Positions 31,704 through 40,562 of a DNA stretch of 64,000 nt are shown here, piece by piece. Source of the stretch: Candidatus Opimibacter skivensis (lineage in GTDB: Bacteria; Bacteroidota; Bacteroidia; Chitinophagales; Saprospiraceae); the NCBI GenBank assembly GCA_016721905.1, contig JADKHH010000036.1:1-64000 (forward strand), given 5' to 3'. The stretch's first letter is position 1. The number at the start of each line of letters is the position of its first letter. A program made the translations under genes and the position numbers. The notes under the pieces are model-generated. The model did not search any database. It was not told the DNA's origin and saw only the letters and a program-made list of their open reading frames with translations.

Positions 31704-32996
31704 TTACTTCAGGTTAAAAGCTTTCTTTACCTCTTTCACTTTATCCAGTTTTTCCCAGGTAAAGGTTTCAATTTTTATTTTCTTTTGCTTACCGCTTCCG
31801 TCTGTAAAAATCTTTTCCTTTTTCTCAGGTACTCTTCCCATGTGACCATAGGAAGCTGTTTCACCATAAATTGGTTTTCTCAATTGAAGGCGTTGTTCGA
31901 TATCATAAGGCCTCATCGGGAAAATATCCTTTACCATTTCCGCGATCTCGCCATCATGCATGTCGACGTGAGCTGATCCATAGGTGTTAACATAAATGTT
32001 GGTTGGTTCCGCAACGCCGATGGCGTAAGAAACCTGAACCAGGACTTCTTCACAAACACCTGCGGCTACAAGGTTCTTAGCTATGTGACGGGTAGCATAT
32101 GCTGCAGAGCGGTCAACCTTACTTGGGTCTTTGCCTGAAAAAGCTCCTCCACCGTGAGCGCCTTTACCTCCATAGGTGTCAACGATAATCTTACGTCCGG
32201 TCAGTCCGGTATCACCATGAGGTCCTCCAATCACAAAGTTGCCTGTAGGATTGATGTGATAGGTGATGTGATCTGTGAATAGCTTCTTAAGTGATGCTTT
32301 TAGTTTCTTCTGGACCCTTGGCAGGACGATACTGATGATATCGCTGGATATCTGCGCCTGCATCGCTTTCTGTGCTTTTAACTTTTCCTGCTCAGTAGTA
32401 TTCTTTGGAAGTACAAATTCATCATGTTGTGTGCTGACGACAATGGTATCAATCCGGATAGGTTTATTGTCATCACTGTACTCAATAGTAACCTGCGATT
32501 TTGCGTCAGGTCTCAGATACTTCATCAATTTTCCTTCCTTCCGGATGGCGGACAATTCGATCAGAATCCGGTGGGCCAGATCCAGTGCCAATGGCATATA
32601 GTTGTCCGTTTCATTGGTGGCATATCCGAACATCATGCCCTGGTCACCGGCGCCTTGTTCTTCTCTTTTCTTTTTATCCACTCCCTGGTTGATGTCTGAG
32701 GACTGCTCATGGATAGAAGAGAATATACCGCATGAATTGCCATCAAACATATACTCGCTCTTGTTGTAGCCAATCCGGTTAATGACATCCCTGGCTATTT
32801 TGTGCAGATCGAGATAGGTCCTTGATTTTACTTCTCCAGCCAAAACGACCTGGCCTGTGGTCACCAGTGTTTCGCAGGCAACTTTGGATTGGGGGTCAAA
32901 GGCTAAGAAATGATCTACCAGCGCGTCTGAGATCTGATCAGCTATCTTGTCCGGATGACCTTCAGAGACTGATTCAGAGGTAAATAAATAAGGCAT
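31704..32996 (-). CDS. metK: S-adenosylmethionine synthetase
   Basis: The protein is 430 residues. It starts MPYLFTSESVSEGHPDKIADQ, contains the ATP-binding signature GAGDQGMMFGYA, and has the glycine-rich GGGAFSGKDPSKVDRSAAY loop. It makes SAM from methionine and ATP. The last 40 or so residues (KKIKIETFTWEKLDKVKEVKKAF) form the extended tail common in Bacteroidota. Its leader contains a stable hairpin behind a promoter box, so its expression may be controlled. Confidence 0.97.
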   Translation of the reverse strand: MPYLFTSESVSEGHPDKIADQISDALVDHFLAFDPQSKVACETLVTTGQVVLAGEVKSRTYLDLHKIARDVINRIGYNKSEYMFDGNSCGIFSSIHEQSSDINQGVDKKKREEQGAGDQGMMFGYATNETDNYMPLALDLAHRILIELSAIRKEGKLMKYLRPDAKSQVTIEYSDDNKPIRIDTIVVSTQHDEFVLPKNTTEQEKLKAQKAMQAQISSDIISIVLPRVQKKLKASLKKLFTDHITYHINPTGNFVIGGPHGDTGLTGRKIIVDTYGGKGAHGGGAFSGKDPSKVDRSAAYATRHIAKNLVAAGVCEEVLVQVSYAIGVAEPTNIYVNTYGSAHVDMHDGEIAEMVKDIFPMRPYDIEQRLQLRKPIYGETASYGHMGRVPEKKEKIFTDGSGKQKKIKIETFTWEKLDKVKEVKKAFNLK

Positions 32997-33037
32997 GAAA
33001 GGAAATATTTAATGTGAAAAGTGTCAAAAATGTCCAT

Positions 33038-33074
33038 CCAGTTGAGGGTGTTCTCTACGCTACCCTTCAATTGG
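33038..33074 (-). promoter_or_regulatory. Hairpin in the metK 5' leader
   Basis: On the minus strand CCAATTGAAGGGT pairs with ACCCTCAACTGG (one mismatch, one bulge) around an AGCGTAGAGAAC loop. It begins about six bases after the TAnnTTTG box and ends about 41 bases before the start codon. I do not recognise a known SAM riboswitch class in it. Confidence 0.45.
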
Positions 33075-33079
33075 AGGCG

Positions 33080-33087
33080 CAAAAATA
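33080..33087 (-). promoter_or_regulatory. TAnnTTTG -7 box of metK
   Basis: TATTTTTG on the minus strand, about 84 bases upstream of the metK start. No clean TTG is seen at the usual -33 distance. Confidence 0.5.
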
Positions 33088-33120
33088 GGAATTTATATCA
33101 TGGATAAATGATAAAGGGGA

Positions 33121-33203
33121 AAGGATAAAGAGGCGGAGGCGGAGGCTGAGGCTAAGGCTAAGGCTAAGGATGAGGCTAAGGCTAAGGATAAGGATAAAGG
33201 GAG
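33121..33203 (+). repeat. GAGGCT/AAGGCT/AAGGAT hexamer array
   Basis: About twelve tandem hexamers of the form RAGGMT (GAGGCG, GAGGCT, AAGGCT, AAGGAT). The words are the same as in the array after dcd. The array lies in the gap between the FAH-family gene and metK. Confidence 0.9.
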
Positions 33204-33352
33204 GAAAGGAGCAAGGCAGAGGCGCAAGAAGTTAATTTGGAGAGGCTCAACCAGGAAACATGAGACGTCGTTGAAAACGAGGCAGACCGGACCAAACCAA
33301 ACTGCTTTGATGTGGCGGTGTTGCTGCGCGAGCCAAACATTTGGCGATTCAC
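33204..33352. other. Remainder of the metK/FAH intergenic gap
   Basis: A purine-rich stretch (GGAGCAAGG words, as at 37139-37265) followed by unrecognised sequence. No gene is supported. Confidence 0.4.
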
Positions 33353-33384
33353 AAAAACCCTAAGAATACCAAGGTCCCTTAGGG
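33353..33384 (-). terminator. Terminator downstream of the FAH-family gene
   Basis: On the minus strand CCCTAAG and CTTAGGG form a 7-bp stem around a 13-base loop, followed by TTTTTG. It lies about 30 bases past the stop codon. Confidence 0.7.
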
Positions 33385-33411
33385 ATTAGGGGCAAAAAAG
33401 GCATTGATTTC

Positions 33412-34026
33412 CTATTTAATCTCGCATTCGAGCATCTTCTGGCCTTCGATGCTGCCGACCAGGATGTCGCCGCGCTTGACGGGGCCGACGCCGGCAGGGG
33501 TACCGGTGTAGATATAATCGCCTGTCTGCAGCTTGAAAAACCTGGAGGCATAGCAGATGATGTCATTAAATGAATAAATCATCAGGGAACTGTCTCCTTG
33601 CTGGACAACCTCTCCGTTGAGGGTCATTTCAAATTTTATGGAAGACCGGTCGGGTAAGGAGTTCACATCTATAAAAGAAGGGCTCAAGGCTGCGCTGTTG
33701 TCCCATGCCTTTGCTATTTCCCAGGGGTGACCTTTCTCTTTGCATTTCTGCTGCAGGTCCCTGGCTGTGAAATCGATGCCGAAGCCAATGAGTTGATAAT
33801 AGGAGTCAGCAAATTCAGGCTGGATATGCCTGCCATTCTTAGAAATTTTTAAAACCAGCTCGGCTTCGTAATGCAGGTCATTCGTGAAGTCAGGATAGTA
33901 CAATGGCCGGTTGTCGATCAGCAATGCCGTATGCGGTTTCATAAACAGCATGGGGGAATCCGGGACTTCATTGCCAAGTTCTGCAGCATGTGCTACGTAA
34001 TTTCGACCGACGCAGATGATCTTCAT
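33412..34026 (-). CDS. Fumarylacetoacetate hydrolase family protein
   Basis: The protein is 204 residues, matching the compact FAH fold. It starts MKIICVGRNYVAHAAELGN, has the metal-binding EAELVLKI (Glu pair) and ends with the FAH-typical IYTGTPAGVGPVKRGD. Homologues act on acylpyruvates or oxaloacetate; the substrate here is unknown. It lies downstream of trpS on the same strand. Confidence 0.92.
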   Translation of the reverse strand: MKIICVGRNYVAHAAELGNEVPDSPMLFMKPHTALLIDNRPLYYPDFTNDLHYEAELVLKISKNGRHIQPEFADSYYQLIGFGIDFTARDLQQKCKEKGHPWEIAKAWDNSAALSPSFIDVNSLPDRSSIKFEMTLNGEVVQQGDSSLMIYSFNDIICYASRFFKLQTGDYIYTGTPAGVGPVKRGDILVGSIEGQKMLECEIK

Positions 34027-34028
34027 GT

Positions 34029-34055
34029 GTAAGAGGTGAGAGAGTGAGAGCGTAA
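34029..34055 (+). repeat. Short GTGAGAGAGTGAGAGC-type repeat
   Basis: A four-word relative of the GTGAGARC family between the FAH and trpS genes. Unlike the longer arrays, it runs antisense to the flanking genes. Confidence 0.6.
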
Positions 34056-34064
34056 GAGGGATTT

Positions 34065-35093
34065 CTAAAGTGGGACGTTCATGAGGCCGATGAGGTCTTT
34101 TACTTCGCGGACGGTTTCCTGGGCTCTCTTTCGGATCACCTGGGAAGAAGCGGCAACACTTTCCTGGTATTTGACTTTATCGGATGCGATTTCCTGACGC
34201 TTTTGTTTAAAAGTTTCTGTCATGGAGATGATCACGTCGGCAACAGATTCCTTGAGGCGACCATATTGCAGGGTACCTGAGATGGCGTGCTCCCGGAATG
34301 ATTCCATTTCAGGATGGCCACCAGATGCCTTGAGCATGTCCAGGAGATTCTGAACACCCGGGCTGATCTGACCTACAGGCGTATCACCTGAGTCCGTTAC
34401 CGCGCTCTTGATCTGCTTGCGGATCACATCCGCATCTGAGAAGACACTAATGTGATGTTTTGGCCCGAGAGATGCGCTCATTTTCTTTGATGGATCTGCT
34501 GTAGAGAGCACTTTTGGCAAATCAGTGTAGAGGGTTTCAGGCAAAACGAAATACTCCTTACCAACCAATTGATTGAACCTGTTTGCTATGTTTCTGGTCA
34601 ATTCGAGATGTTGGTCCTGGTCCTTACCAACCGGAACGTAGTCAGCTCTGTAGATGAGGATATCCGCAGCCTGCAGGACAGGATATGTAAAAAGGCCAGT
34701 GGAAATAAAAGCATCCTTGTCTTTATCATTGATTTGCTGGCTCTTGTCCTTGAATTGTGTCATTCGTGACACTTCGCCATAGGAGCTGACACAATTGAAT
34801 ATCCAGGCGAGTTCGGTATGCTCAGGGATCATCGACTGGATGAAGATATTTTCCGGCTTCACCCCTACTGCCATGATGTCAAATACCAGTTCCCAAACCT
34901 GTTCCCGTAACCTGCGTGGGTCAAATGGCATGGTCATCGCATGATAGTCTACGATGCTATAGATGCAATCATAGGATTCCTGCAGATTGACCCAGTTTTG
35001 AATAGCTCCAAAATATCGGCCAAGGTGCAGATTGCCTGTAGGCTGCATACCGGAAAGAACCTGCTTTCTTTTGGAATCTGTGGAAATACTCAT
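34065..35093 (-). CDS. trpS: Tryptophanyl-tRNA synthetase
   Basis: The protein is 342 residues, typical for bacterial TrpRS. The class I motifs are present: a HIGH-like PTGNLHLGRYFGA near residue 18 and KMSAS near residue 200. It charges tRNA-Trp. RidA lies 12 bases upstream on the same strand and is probably co-transcribed. Confidence 0.97.
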   Translation of the reverse strand: MSISTDSKRKQVLSGMQPTGNLHLGRYFGAIQNWVNLQESYDCIYSIVDYHAMTMPFDPRRLREQVWELVFDIMAVGVKPENIFIQSMIPEHTELAWIFNCVSSYGEVSRMTQFKDKSQQINDKDKDAFISTGLFTYPVLQAADILIYRADYVPVGKDQDQHLELTRNIANRFNQLVGKEYFVLPETLYTDLPKVLSTADPSKKMSASLGPKHHISVFSDADVIRKQIKSAVTDSGDTPVGQISPGVQNLLDMLKASGGHPEMESFREHAISGTLQYGRLKESVADVIISMTETFKQKRQEIASDKVKYQESVAASSQVIRKRAQETVREVKDLIGLMNVPL

Positions 35094-35105
35094 GATGGGT
35101 CAGCT

Positions 35106-35486
35106 TTAAATGTGGGCTATAGCGGAAATTTCAATATTGACATGCTTTGGCAGGTCAGAAACCTGAACCAGAGCTCTGGCTGGAGGAATTCCAGTGCTAA
35201 AATAGGTCGTGTACACTGCATTAATCCTTCCAAACAATTCCATGTCCTTGATAAAGACTGAGCAACTGACGACGTTCTCGTAAGACAGTCCTGCAGCCTC
35301 GAGGATGGCTCCTACATTTTTCAGGACCTGGTGGGTTTCTTCCTCAATGGAGGAGGTAATGAGGTCGCCGGTTGAAGGATCTATCGCGATCTGGCCGGAA
35401 ATATAGATCGTATCGCCTGCCTGGATCGCCTGGCTGTATGGACCTATAGGTGCCGGTGCGTTGGTGGTTAGGATGGCTTTTTTCAT
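35106..35486 (-). CDS. ridA: RidA-family reactive intermediate deaminase
   Basis: The protein is 126 residues. The family pattern runs APAPIGPYSQAIQAGDTIYISGQ, NVGAILEAAGLSYENVV and the late RALVQVSDLPKHVNIEISAIA, which carries the conserved arginine that binds the imine's carboxylate. It hydrolyses 2-aminoacrylate-type imines made by PLP enzymes. It forms a likely operon with trpS. Confidence 0.95.
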   Translation of the reverse strand: MKKAILTTNAPAPIGPYSQAIQAGDTIYISGQIAIDPSTGDLITSSIEEETHQVLKNVGAILEAAGLSYENVVSCSVFIKDMELFGRINAVYTTYFSTGIPPARALVQVSDLPKHVNIEISAIAHI

Positions 35487-35538
35487 CTTAAAATGAGAAT
35501 TGAATAGGTGTAGAAAATGAGTTTGGCTAAAACAGCGA

Positions 35539-35570
35539 AGGCTCCCTGATCATAGTTGACCGGGGAGCCT
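35539..35570 (-). terminator. Terminator after rpmF
   Basis: AGGCTCCC and GGGAGCCT form an 8-bp GC-rich stem with a longer loop. It is about 30 bases after the rpmF stop; the T-tract on the minus strand is weak (TTCGCTGTTTT). Confidence 0.65.
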
Positions 35571-35599
35571 CAGCAAGTGTTTGATGCTATCTGACTGGA

Positions 35600-35794
35600 T
35601 TAGTCTTCCAGCCCCGGTGTCTTCACGAGCATCTGACCCTTGTAATAAAGGTGTCCGTTATGCTCATAAGCTTTGTGCCAAACGTGTGGTTCGCCGGTCT
35701 CTGCACAGATTGCAACGTGCGGAGCAGAAGCTTTATAATGTGTACGGCGCTTGTGTTTGCGCTGTTTTGACATACGACTCTTAGGATGTGCCAT
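35600..35794 (-). CDS. rpmF: 50S ribosomal protein L32
   Basis: The protein is 64 residues and begins MAHPKSRMSKQRKHKRRTHYK, the L32 opening. The C-terminal half has ETGEPHVWHKAY and GHLYYKGQ. The zinc-binding cysteines of some L32 forms are not present; only one Cys is seen, so this is a zinc-independent type. It follows the DUF177 gene, the usual bacterial arrangement. Confidence 0.97.
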   Translation of the reverse strand: MAHPKSRMSKQRKHKRRTHYKASAPHVAICAETGEPHVWHKAYEHNGHLYYKGQMLVKTPGLED

Positions 35795-35902
35795 TGTTAA
35801 TCGGTTTTAAGCTATCAGCTTTAGGCTGCCAGCTAATTTTTAATATGTTTATTTTTCATTCAGTACAAGAAAGCTTCATTGCTTCAGCTTCCTCATCTGT
35901 CT

Positions 35903-36439
35903 TTAATTATCAATTTGTTTCTTCAGGTCGTCCCATGGAGATTCACTTTTGTCTCCTTTGGGCATTTCATCTACCTGATTTTGAGAGAGATAGGTCAGAA
36001 TGGACGTATCACAAGGTGAGTTTTCCATTTGATCACAATCCGGGATGCGGTGGCTGATCGGAACAGAGAGCAGGATAAAATCATAAATATGCTGTCCTAC
36101 GTTCAGGTCGGATGAGTCAGAATCGATAAACACCACTTCGTCGGTGCTGTCTGCCGGGTCGCCATGCTTGACAACCATCTGATAATCAGCCTCAATAGGC
36201 ATTTTTATCGGCACCATGCAGCGATCACATGTGGTATCTACTATTCCTTGAACATTAAATTCAAGGGTAGTCAATCCACCTTCACGGTGAAGTTCCATTT
36301 GAACTTCAAAATGGCCGGTGATGCCTTCATGCTCCTCGTCAAAAATGGCGAGGAAATCAGGTCCAAGCTTCCATTCGTAGGAAGCCTCATCAGCCTTAAG
36401 TATTGCTGCCGGTATCCGGAACGGTGCCAATGCATCCAT
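35903..36439 (-). CDS. DUF177 (YceD) family protein
   Basis: From 36439 (MDALAPFRIPAAIL) the protein is 178 residues. The family core VQGIVDTTCDRCMVPIKMP with its CxxC pair is present, as is a second Cys-containing region (CDQMENSPCD). YceD proteins act in 23S rRNA handling and are nearly always next to rpmF, as here (108-base gap). The ORF is open to 36499, but the downstream start matches family length better. A short dyad GATTCCCACGCTGTGGGAATC at 36491-36511 lies just upstream. Confidence 0.88.
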   Translation of the reverse strand: MDALAPFRIPAAILKADEASYEWKLGPDFLAIFDEEHEGITGHFEVQMELHREGGLTTLEFNVQGIVDTTCDRCMVPIKMPIEADYQMVVKHGDPADSTDEVVFIDSDSSDLNVGQHIYDFILLSVPISHRIPDCDQMENSPCDTSILTYLSQNQVDEMPKGDKSESPWDDLKKQIDN

Positions 36440-36525
36440 CTCCCAAAGAACTTTTTTTATTAAAATGGAGCGCAAAGATAGGTTTTTTATGATTCCCACG
36501 CTGTGGGAATCATAAAATTTATCTG

Positions 36526-37122
36526 TTAGCGCATTTTAGGTCTCCTGCGCTTTCCACCAGGCTGCATGGCCTGACCACTTCGCATGTGGACCATATTGCC
36601 GCTTTGATTAAGTGCTTTATCAAACTGCTTGATTTGGTCCTTAAGCATGCCTTCAGAAACATTAAACTTCTTTACCTGGTGGAAATAATTCTTAGCCTGG
36701 GTCCATTTACCCTGATTTGCCTTGATATTGGCCAGTTGCAGATAGACAAGGGCACGCTCATTATCAGAAGGCAGTTTGAGGTCTTTAGCTTGTTCAAAAT
36801 AGCCTTCTGCTTCATCCGGACGATTAAGATTGGCTGCAATGCTTCCTTTCATGATGTAATAGAAAGCACGGTTGGTCACATACAGCCAATTGGGCTTAAA
36901 AGTCCATTTGAGCCTTTCTTCAGCCGCTGCAAACTGTGTTTTCTCCAGCAAAACGGCAGCTGACTGGACCGTGCCCAGTAGTATGTAAGAGACCAGAAAT
37001 CCTAACCCTATCAAAAGAAACGGGAAACCATACCAGAACCCGGCGGTGAACATCAAGGCCAGGCCTCCAAGGATACCAATGCCGATAATGGCGAATTTTA
37101 ATTTGTAGTTAATCGTAAACAT
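36526..37122 (-). CDS. Membrane-anchored tetratricopeptide repeat protein
   Basis: The protein is 198 residues. Two adjacent membrane helices at the N-terminus (IIGIGILGGLALMFTAGFW and FLLIGLGFLVSYILL) are followed by about three TPR-like helical pairs (AEGYFEQAKDLKLPSDNERALVYLQLANI) and a basic tail (GGKRRRPKMR). TPRs bind partner proteins; the partner is unknown. It precedes DUF177 on the same strand. Confidence 0.82.
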   Translation of the reverse strand: MFTINYKLKFAIIGIGILGGLALMFTAGFWYGFPFLLIGLGFLVSYILLGTVQSAAVLLEKTQFAAAEERLKWTFKPNWLYVTNRAFYYIMKGSIAANLNRPDEAEGYFEQAKDLKLPSDNERALVYLQLANIKANQGKWTQAKNYFHQVKKFNVSEGMLKDQIKQFDKALNQSGNMVHMRSGQAMQPGGKRRRPKMR

Positions 37123-37138
37123 GGCTCAAAGGTAGCCA

Positions 37139-37265
37139 GAAAGTGAAGAATGAAAAGTGAAGAGTGAAAAGTGCGAAAGGAGCAAGGGGCAAGGGGCAGG
37201 AAAAAGTGAAGAGTGAAAAGTGAAGAGTGAAAAGTTAGCAAGGAGCAAGGGGCAAGGAGCAGGGA
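37139..37265 (+). repeat. Mixed GTGAAGAGTGAAAA and GGAGCAAGGGGCAAGG repeat island
   Basis: Two blocks of GTGAAGAGTGAAAAGTG words alternate with two blocks of GGAGCAAGGGGCAAGG words, an A-B-A-B arrangement. The same GTGAAGAGTGAAAA words recur at 42029-42180. Confidence 0.9.
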
Positions 37266-37281
37266 GCCGGGAGTAACTCAA

Positions 37282-37411
37282 ATTGCCCTGGCTTTCAAGC
37301 CGGGGTATCAGGGGCAGTAGACTTTGTGGCTTTAGCCAATTGAATGATTCATCTAGTGGCTAAAGCCAAATCTATGATGCTGCTCATCCCCCGGCTAAAG
37401 CCGAGGGCAAT
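37282..37411. repeat. Nested inverted-repeat element (cruciform-like)
   Basis: The outer arms are 37282-37305 and 37388-37411 (ATTGCCCT and AGGGCAAT ends, near-complementary over about 24 bases). The inner arms are the perfect 12-mer TGGCTTTAGCCA (37327-37338) and TGGCTAAAGCCA (37357-37368). It may be a REP-like or MITE-like unit. Confidence 0.8.
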
Positions 37412-37493
37412 CAGGATATTGAAGACTGGAAATGGCAATTGTTAAAAAAATGTCGATCTTTTGCCATTCGAAAACAACTATACAATTCAACTT

Positions 37494-39263
37494 ATGGCAT
37501 TACAGGGACTTGATTGGGGGATCATTGCTGCTTATTTTATTATATCACTGCTTATTGGAGTGATGGTAGCCCGGAAATCGGGAAGCAGTGTGGCTGAGTT
37601 CTTTTTAAGTGGGCGCAATATGCCATGGTGGTTGCTAGGGGTATCGATGGTGGCAACCACATTTTCAGCGGATACGCCAAACCTGGTCACAGATATCGTC
37701 CGGAATAACGGAGTAGGTGGCAACTGGGTATGGTGGGCGTTTCTACTGACTGGAATGATGACGGTGTTTGTATATGCCAAGCTGTGGCGTAGGACAGGCA
37801 TCCTGACCGACCTTGAGTTTTATGAGATGAGGTATGGGGGAAAGCCTGCCTCTTTCCTACGGGGATTCAGGGCTATCTACCTCGGTTTGTTTTTCAATGT
37901 GATGATCATGGCGACTGTCTGTCTGGCAGCAATTAAGATTGGAAATGTTCTTCTTGGATTAGATCCATGGCAAACGTTGCTGATCTCCAGTGTTATTACA
38001 GTAGCCTATACGATGGTAGGCGGATTTAAGGGCGTCCTCTTTACAGATTTATTTCAATTTGTATTGGCAATGGCGGGTATGGTAGCAGCAGCCATATTCC
38101 TGGTCAATAAGCCTGAAATAGGTGGTTTAACAGAATTGCTATCAAAGCCTGAAGTGCAGAGCGCGATGTCTGTTTTTCCTGATTGGAGTAATCCATCATC
38201 CTGGATTCCCATTTTCCTGATCCCACTTGCTGTTCAGTGGTGGAGTAGCTGGTATCCGGGTGCTGAACCTGGTGGTGGTGGATATATTGCGCAGCGCATG
38301 CTTGCTGCCAAAAACGAGCGGCATGCTATGGGTGCTACCCTACTCTTCAATGTGACACATTATGCTTTGCGTCCATGGCCCTGGATCATTATTGCCTTGT
38401 GTTCAATGATTATTTTTCCAACTACAGGTGACATAGCCAAGGCATTTCCGCACGTTGACCCTTCCATCATCAAGGATGACCTTGCATTTCCTGCTATGAT
38501 TTCATTCCTTCCTACTGGGTTGTTGGGACTGGTAGTTGCTGCGTTGATTGCGGCTTTTATGTCCACCATTGCTACGCACCTCAATTGGGGATCATCGTAC
38601 ATCATCAATGATTTCTATGGCCGCTTTATCAATCCCGATGCCGGAGATAAAAAACTAGTCAATATCGCCAGATGGACGACGCTCGGATTGATGATCATCG
38701 CATCACTTGTTGCGACTCAACTCACCAGCGCCCTGCAGGCTTTCAATATCCTGCTGCAGATCGGTGCGGGGACAGGGCTCATTTTTATTCTTCGTTGGTT
38801 TTGGTACAGGGTCAATGCATGGTCAGAGATTTCGGGGATGATCATTAGCTTTTGTGTTGCAATATATTTTGAAGTCATCTACAGTGGACCAATGGCCTCT
38901 CATGAGAAAATGGTTTGGGGTGTGTTGATCACCACTATAGGCTGGGTAACGATAACCTTGATGACCAAACCGGAATCAGATGAAGTGCTGAGGAAATTTT
39001 ACATGCAAGTCAGGCCGCACAAACTCGGTTGGAATGCATGGCTTAAGAATTCACCTTCCATAGCTGCTCCAGAAAAAGAAGGATCGGGTTTGATGCTCGA
39101 ACTTGGAGCAATGGTTATTGGTTGCCTGATGGTATATGGATTTCTATTCGGATTGGGGTATTGGATTTATGGAGACACGGTGAATACCCTCATTGCATTT
39201 GGTGTTGCTTTCTCTGCTTCCTTTGCATTGTATAAAATGTGGCCTCGCTTGTCTTTTGCATAG
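37494..39263 (+). CDS. Sodium:solute symporter family transporter
   Basis: From 37494 (MALQGLDWGIIAAYF) the protein is 589 residues with about 13-14 membrane helices. Family hallmarks are the FFLSGRNMPWWLLGVSMVATTFSADTPN segment on helix 2 and the GGFKGVLFTDLFQF segment further in; both suit SSS (sodium/sugar or sodium/proline type). It should import a small solute with sodium. The substrate cannot be told; the WSSWYPGAEPGGGGYIAQRML loop suggests the SGLT-like branch. The ATG at 37461 is possible but adds a hydrophilic stub. Confidence 0.92.
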   Translation: MALQGLDWGIIAAYFIISLLIGVMVARKSGSSVAEFFLSGRNMPWWLLGVSMVATTFSADTPNLVTDIVRNNGVGGNWVWWAFLLTGMMTVFVYAKLWRRTGILTDLEFYEMRYGGKPASFLRGFRAIYLGLFFNVMIMATVCLAAIKIGNVLLGLDPWQTLLISSVITVAYTMVGGFKGVLFTDLFQFVLAMAGMVAAAIFLVNKPEIGGLTELLSKPEVQSAMSVFPDWSNPSSWIPIFLIPLAVQWWSSWYPGAEPGGGGYIAQRMLAAKNERHAMGATLLFNVTHYALRPWPWIIIALCSMIIFPTTGDIAKAFPHVDPSIIKDDLAFPAMISFLPTGLLGLVVAALIAAFMSTIATHLNWGSSYIINDFYGRFINPDAGDKKLVNIARWTTLGLMIIASLVATQLTSALQAFNILLQIGAGTGLIFILRWFWYRVNAWSEISGMIISFCVAIYFEVIYSGPMASHEKMVWGVLITTIGWVTITLMTKPESDEVLRKFYMQVRPHKLGWNAWLKNSPSIAAPEKEGSGLMLELGAMVIGCLMVYGFLFGLGYWIYGDTVNTLIAFGVAFSASFALYKMWPRLSFA

Positions 39264-39320
39264 GCTGAAACACAACACATTTTTTACTAATAATTGCATT
39301 CAGAAACCTGTCATCAAAAC

Positions 39321-40523
39321 TCAGGTTGATATTTTCTTACGCAGGATGGAATACGTTTGGATTACCCAGATGATGGAAGTGACAGCGACGCACATAAATG
39401 CTATCCGGAGGTCCAATGCTTTTGCAATAAATCCGATCAGCACAGGGCCGACCAGGAAGGCCGCCATGCCAAAAGTATTCATGGTAGCTAAACCTGCTCC
39501 TGCCGGAAGACCAGGTACTCTGGCTGCTGCAGCGAAGAGAATCGGAGAGGCCACAGAAACGCCAAGTCCTGTCAACATAAAGCCTGGTAATGCCATCCAT
39601 GGATTGACGGATAAAATGATAATGATGAGTCCAATGGAAACGAGGATGCCTCCCGTCATCAGTATTTTCATATGACCATGACGGGCGATCAGCGAATCAC
39701 CAAGGAATCTTCCCCCTGCCATAAAAAAAGCATACAGGCCAAAACCCCACCCTATTATGGTCTCAGGGGCAGCCGTAATCTCCCTCAGGTATACTGCTGA
39801 CCAATCGGCCATAGTGCCCTCTGTCAGAAAAGTGCACAAACTAATACTGATCAGTATCCAGAGCAATTTGTTTGGCTTGAACATGGATAAGCCTGACCCT
39901 GGGGGTTGTTTATTTTTTTCCCAATCCTCATGTATTTGTTGGAAGTCACCTTTTATGAAAAGGGTGATCATCAATGTCGCCAGGGCTATGGTTGCTACAT
40001 AAGCAAAATGTGCATCAAGCCATTGCCCTGAGAGCCAATCGAATCCAACCACTCCAAAACCGGAAGCCAATGCTCCAGCCATAGCACCCAGGCTCCACAT
40101 TCCATGACTGGCTGACATCAACCTAATGCCGCTTTCTTTTTCAAGGTCCGAGGCACATGTATTCATCGCCACATTGGTAAAAGCAAAAGAAGCTCCGGCC
40201 AGAACCAATCCAATTGCAACCAGTGAAACGGAGGGCACGATGACCGGCAACATAAATGTGATCCCCATCAGAACAATGGAAACTAATGATGTTCGGACCG
40301 CACCCCAGTGTGAAATAATAAATACAGATAATGGATTGGCGATGAGATTACCTACCGGCAGTCCTAACAATATCAGCCCTAGCTCAGCCTCATCCAGTAC
40401 AAACTTCTCTTTGACATAGGGTATAAAAGAGGCCCATGTTCCAAAAATCAACCCGCATAGCGCAAAGATGCTCCCGGTGGCCCTTGCAGGCGCTAAACGA
40501 AGAAATTCTCGAAGATGGATCAC
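39321..40523 (-). CDS. Major facilitator superfamily transporter
   Basis: The protein is 400 residues with 12 hydrophobic segments. The N-terminal half has FALCGLIFGTWASFIPYVKEKF and LPVGNLIANPLS; the second half has GAGLATMNTFGMAAFLVGP. It resembles YbjJ/FucP-like MFS proteins; the cargo is unknown. It is convergent with the symporter gene, and the cupin gene lies upstream on the same strand with a 39-base gap. Confidence 0.9.
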   Translation of the reverse strand: MIHLREFLRLAPARATGSIFALCGLIFGTWASFIPYVKEKFVLDEAELGLILLGLPVGNLIANPLSVFIISHWGAVRTSLVSIVLMGITFMLPVIVPSVSLVAIGLVLAGASFAFTNVAMNTCASDLEKESGIRLMSASHGMWSLGAMAGALASGFGVVGFDWLSGQWLDAHFAYVATIALATLMITLFIKGDFQQIHEDWEKNKQPPGSGLSMFKPNKLLWILISISLCTFLTEGTMADWSAVYLREITAAPETIIGWGFGLYAFFMAGGRFLGDSLIARHGHMKILMTGGILVSIGLIIIILSVNPWMALPGFMLTGLGVSVASPILFAAAARVPGLPAGAGLATMNTFGMAAFLVGPVLIGFIAKALDLRIAFMCVAVTSIIWVIQTYSILRKKIST

Positions 40524-40562
40524 TTCACTGGGTTGATGTGGTGAGGCTATGCATGAATACTT

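Noticed and set aside
33038..33074. SAM-II riboswitch before metK
   Set aside because: The leader lacks the SAM-II pseudoknot pattern; only a simple bulged hairpin is seen, so it is listed as an unnamed leader hairpin.
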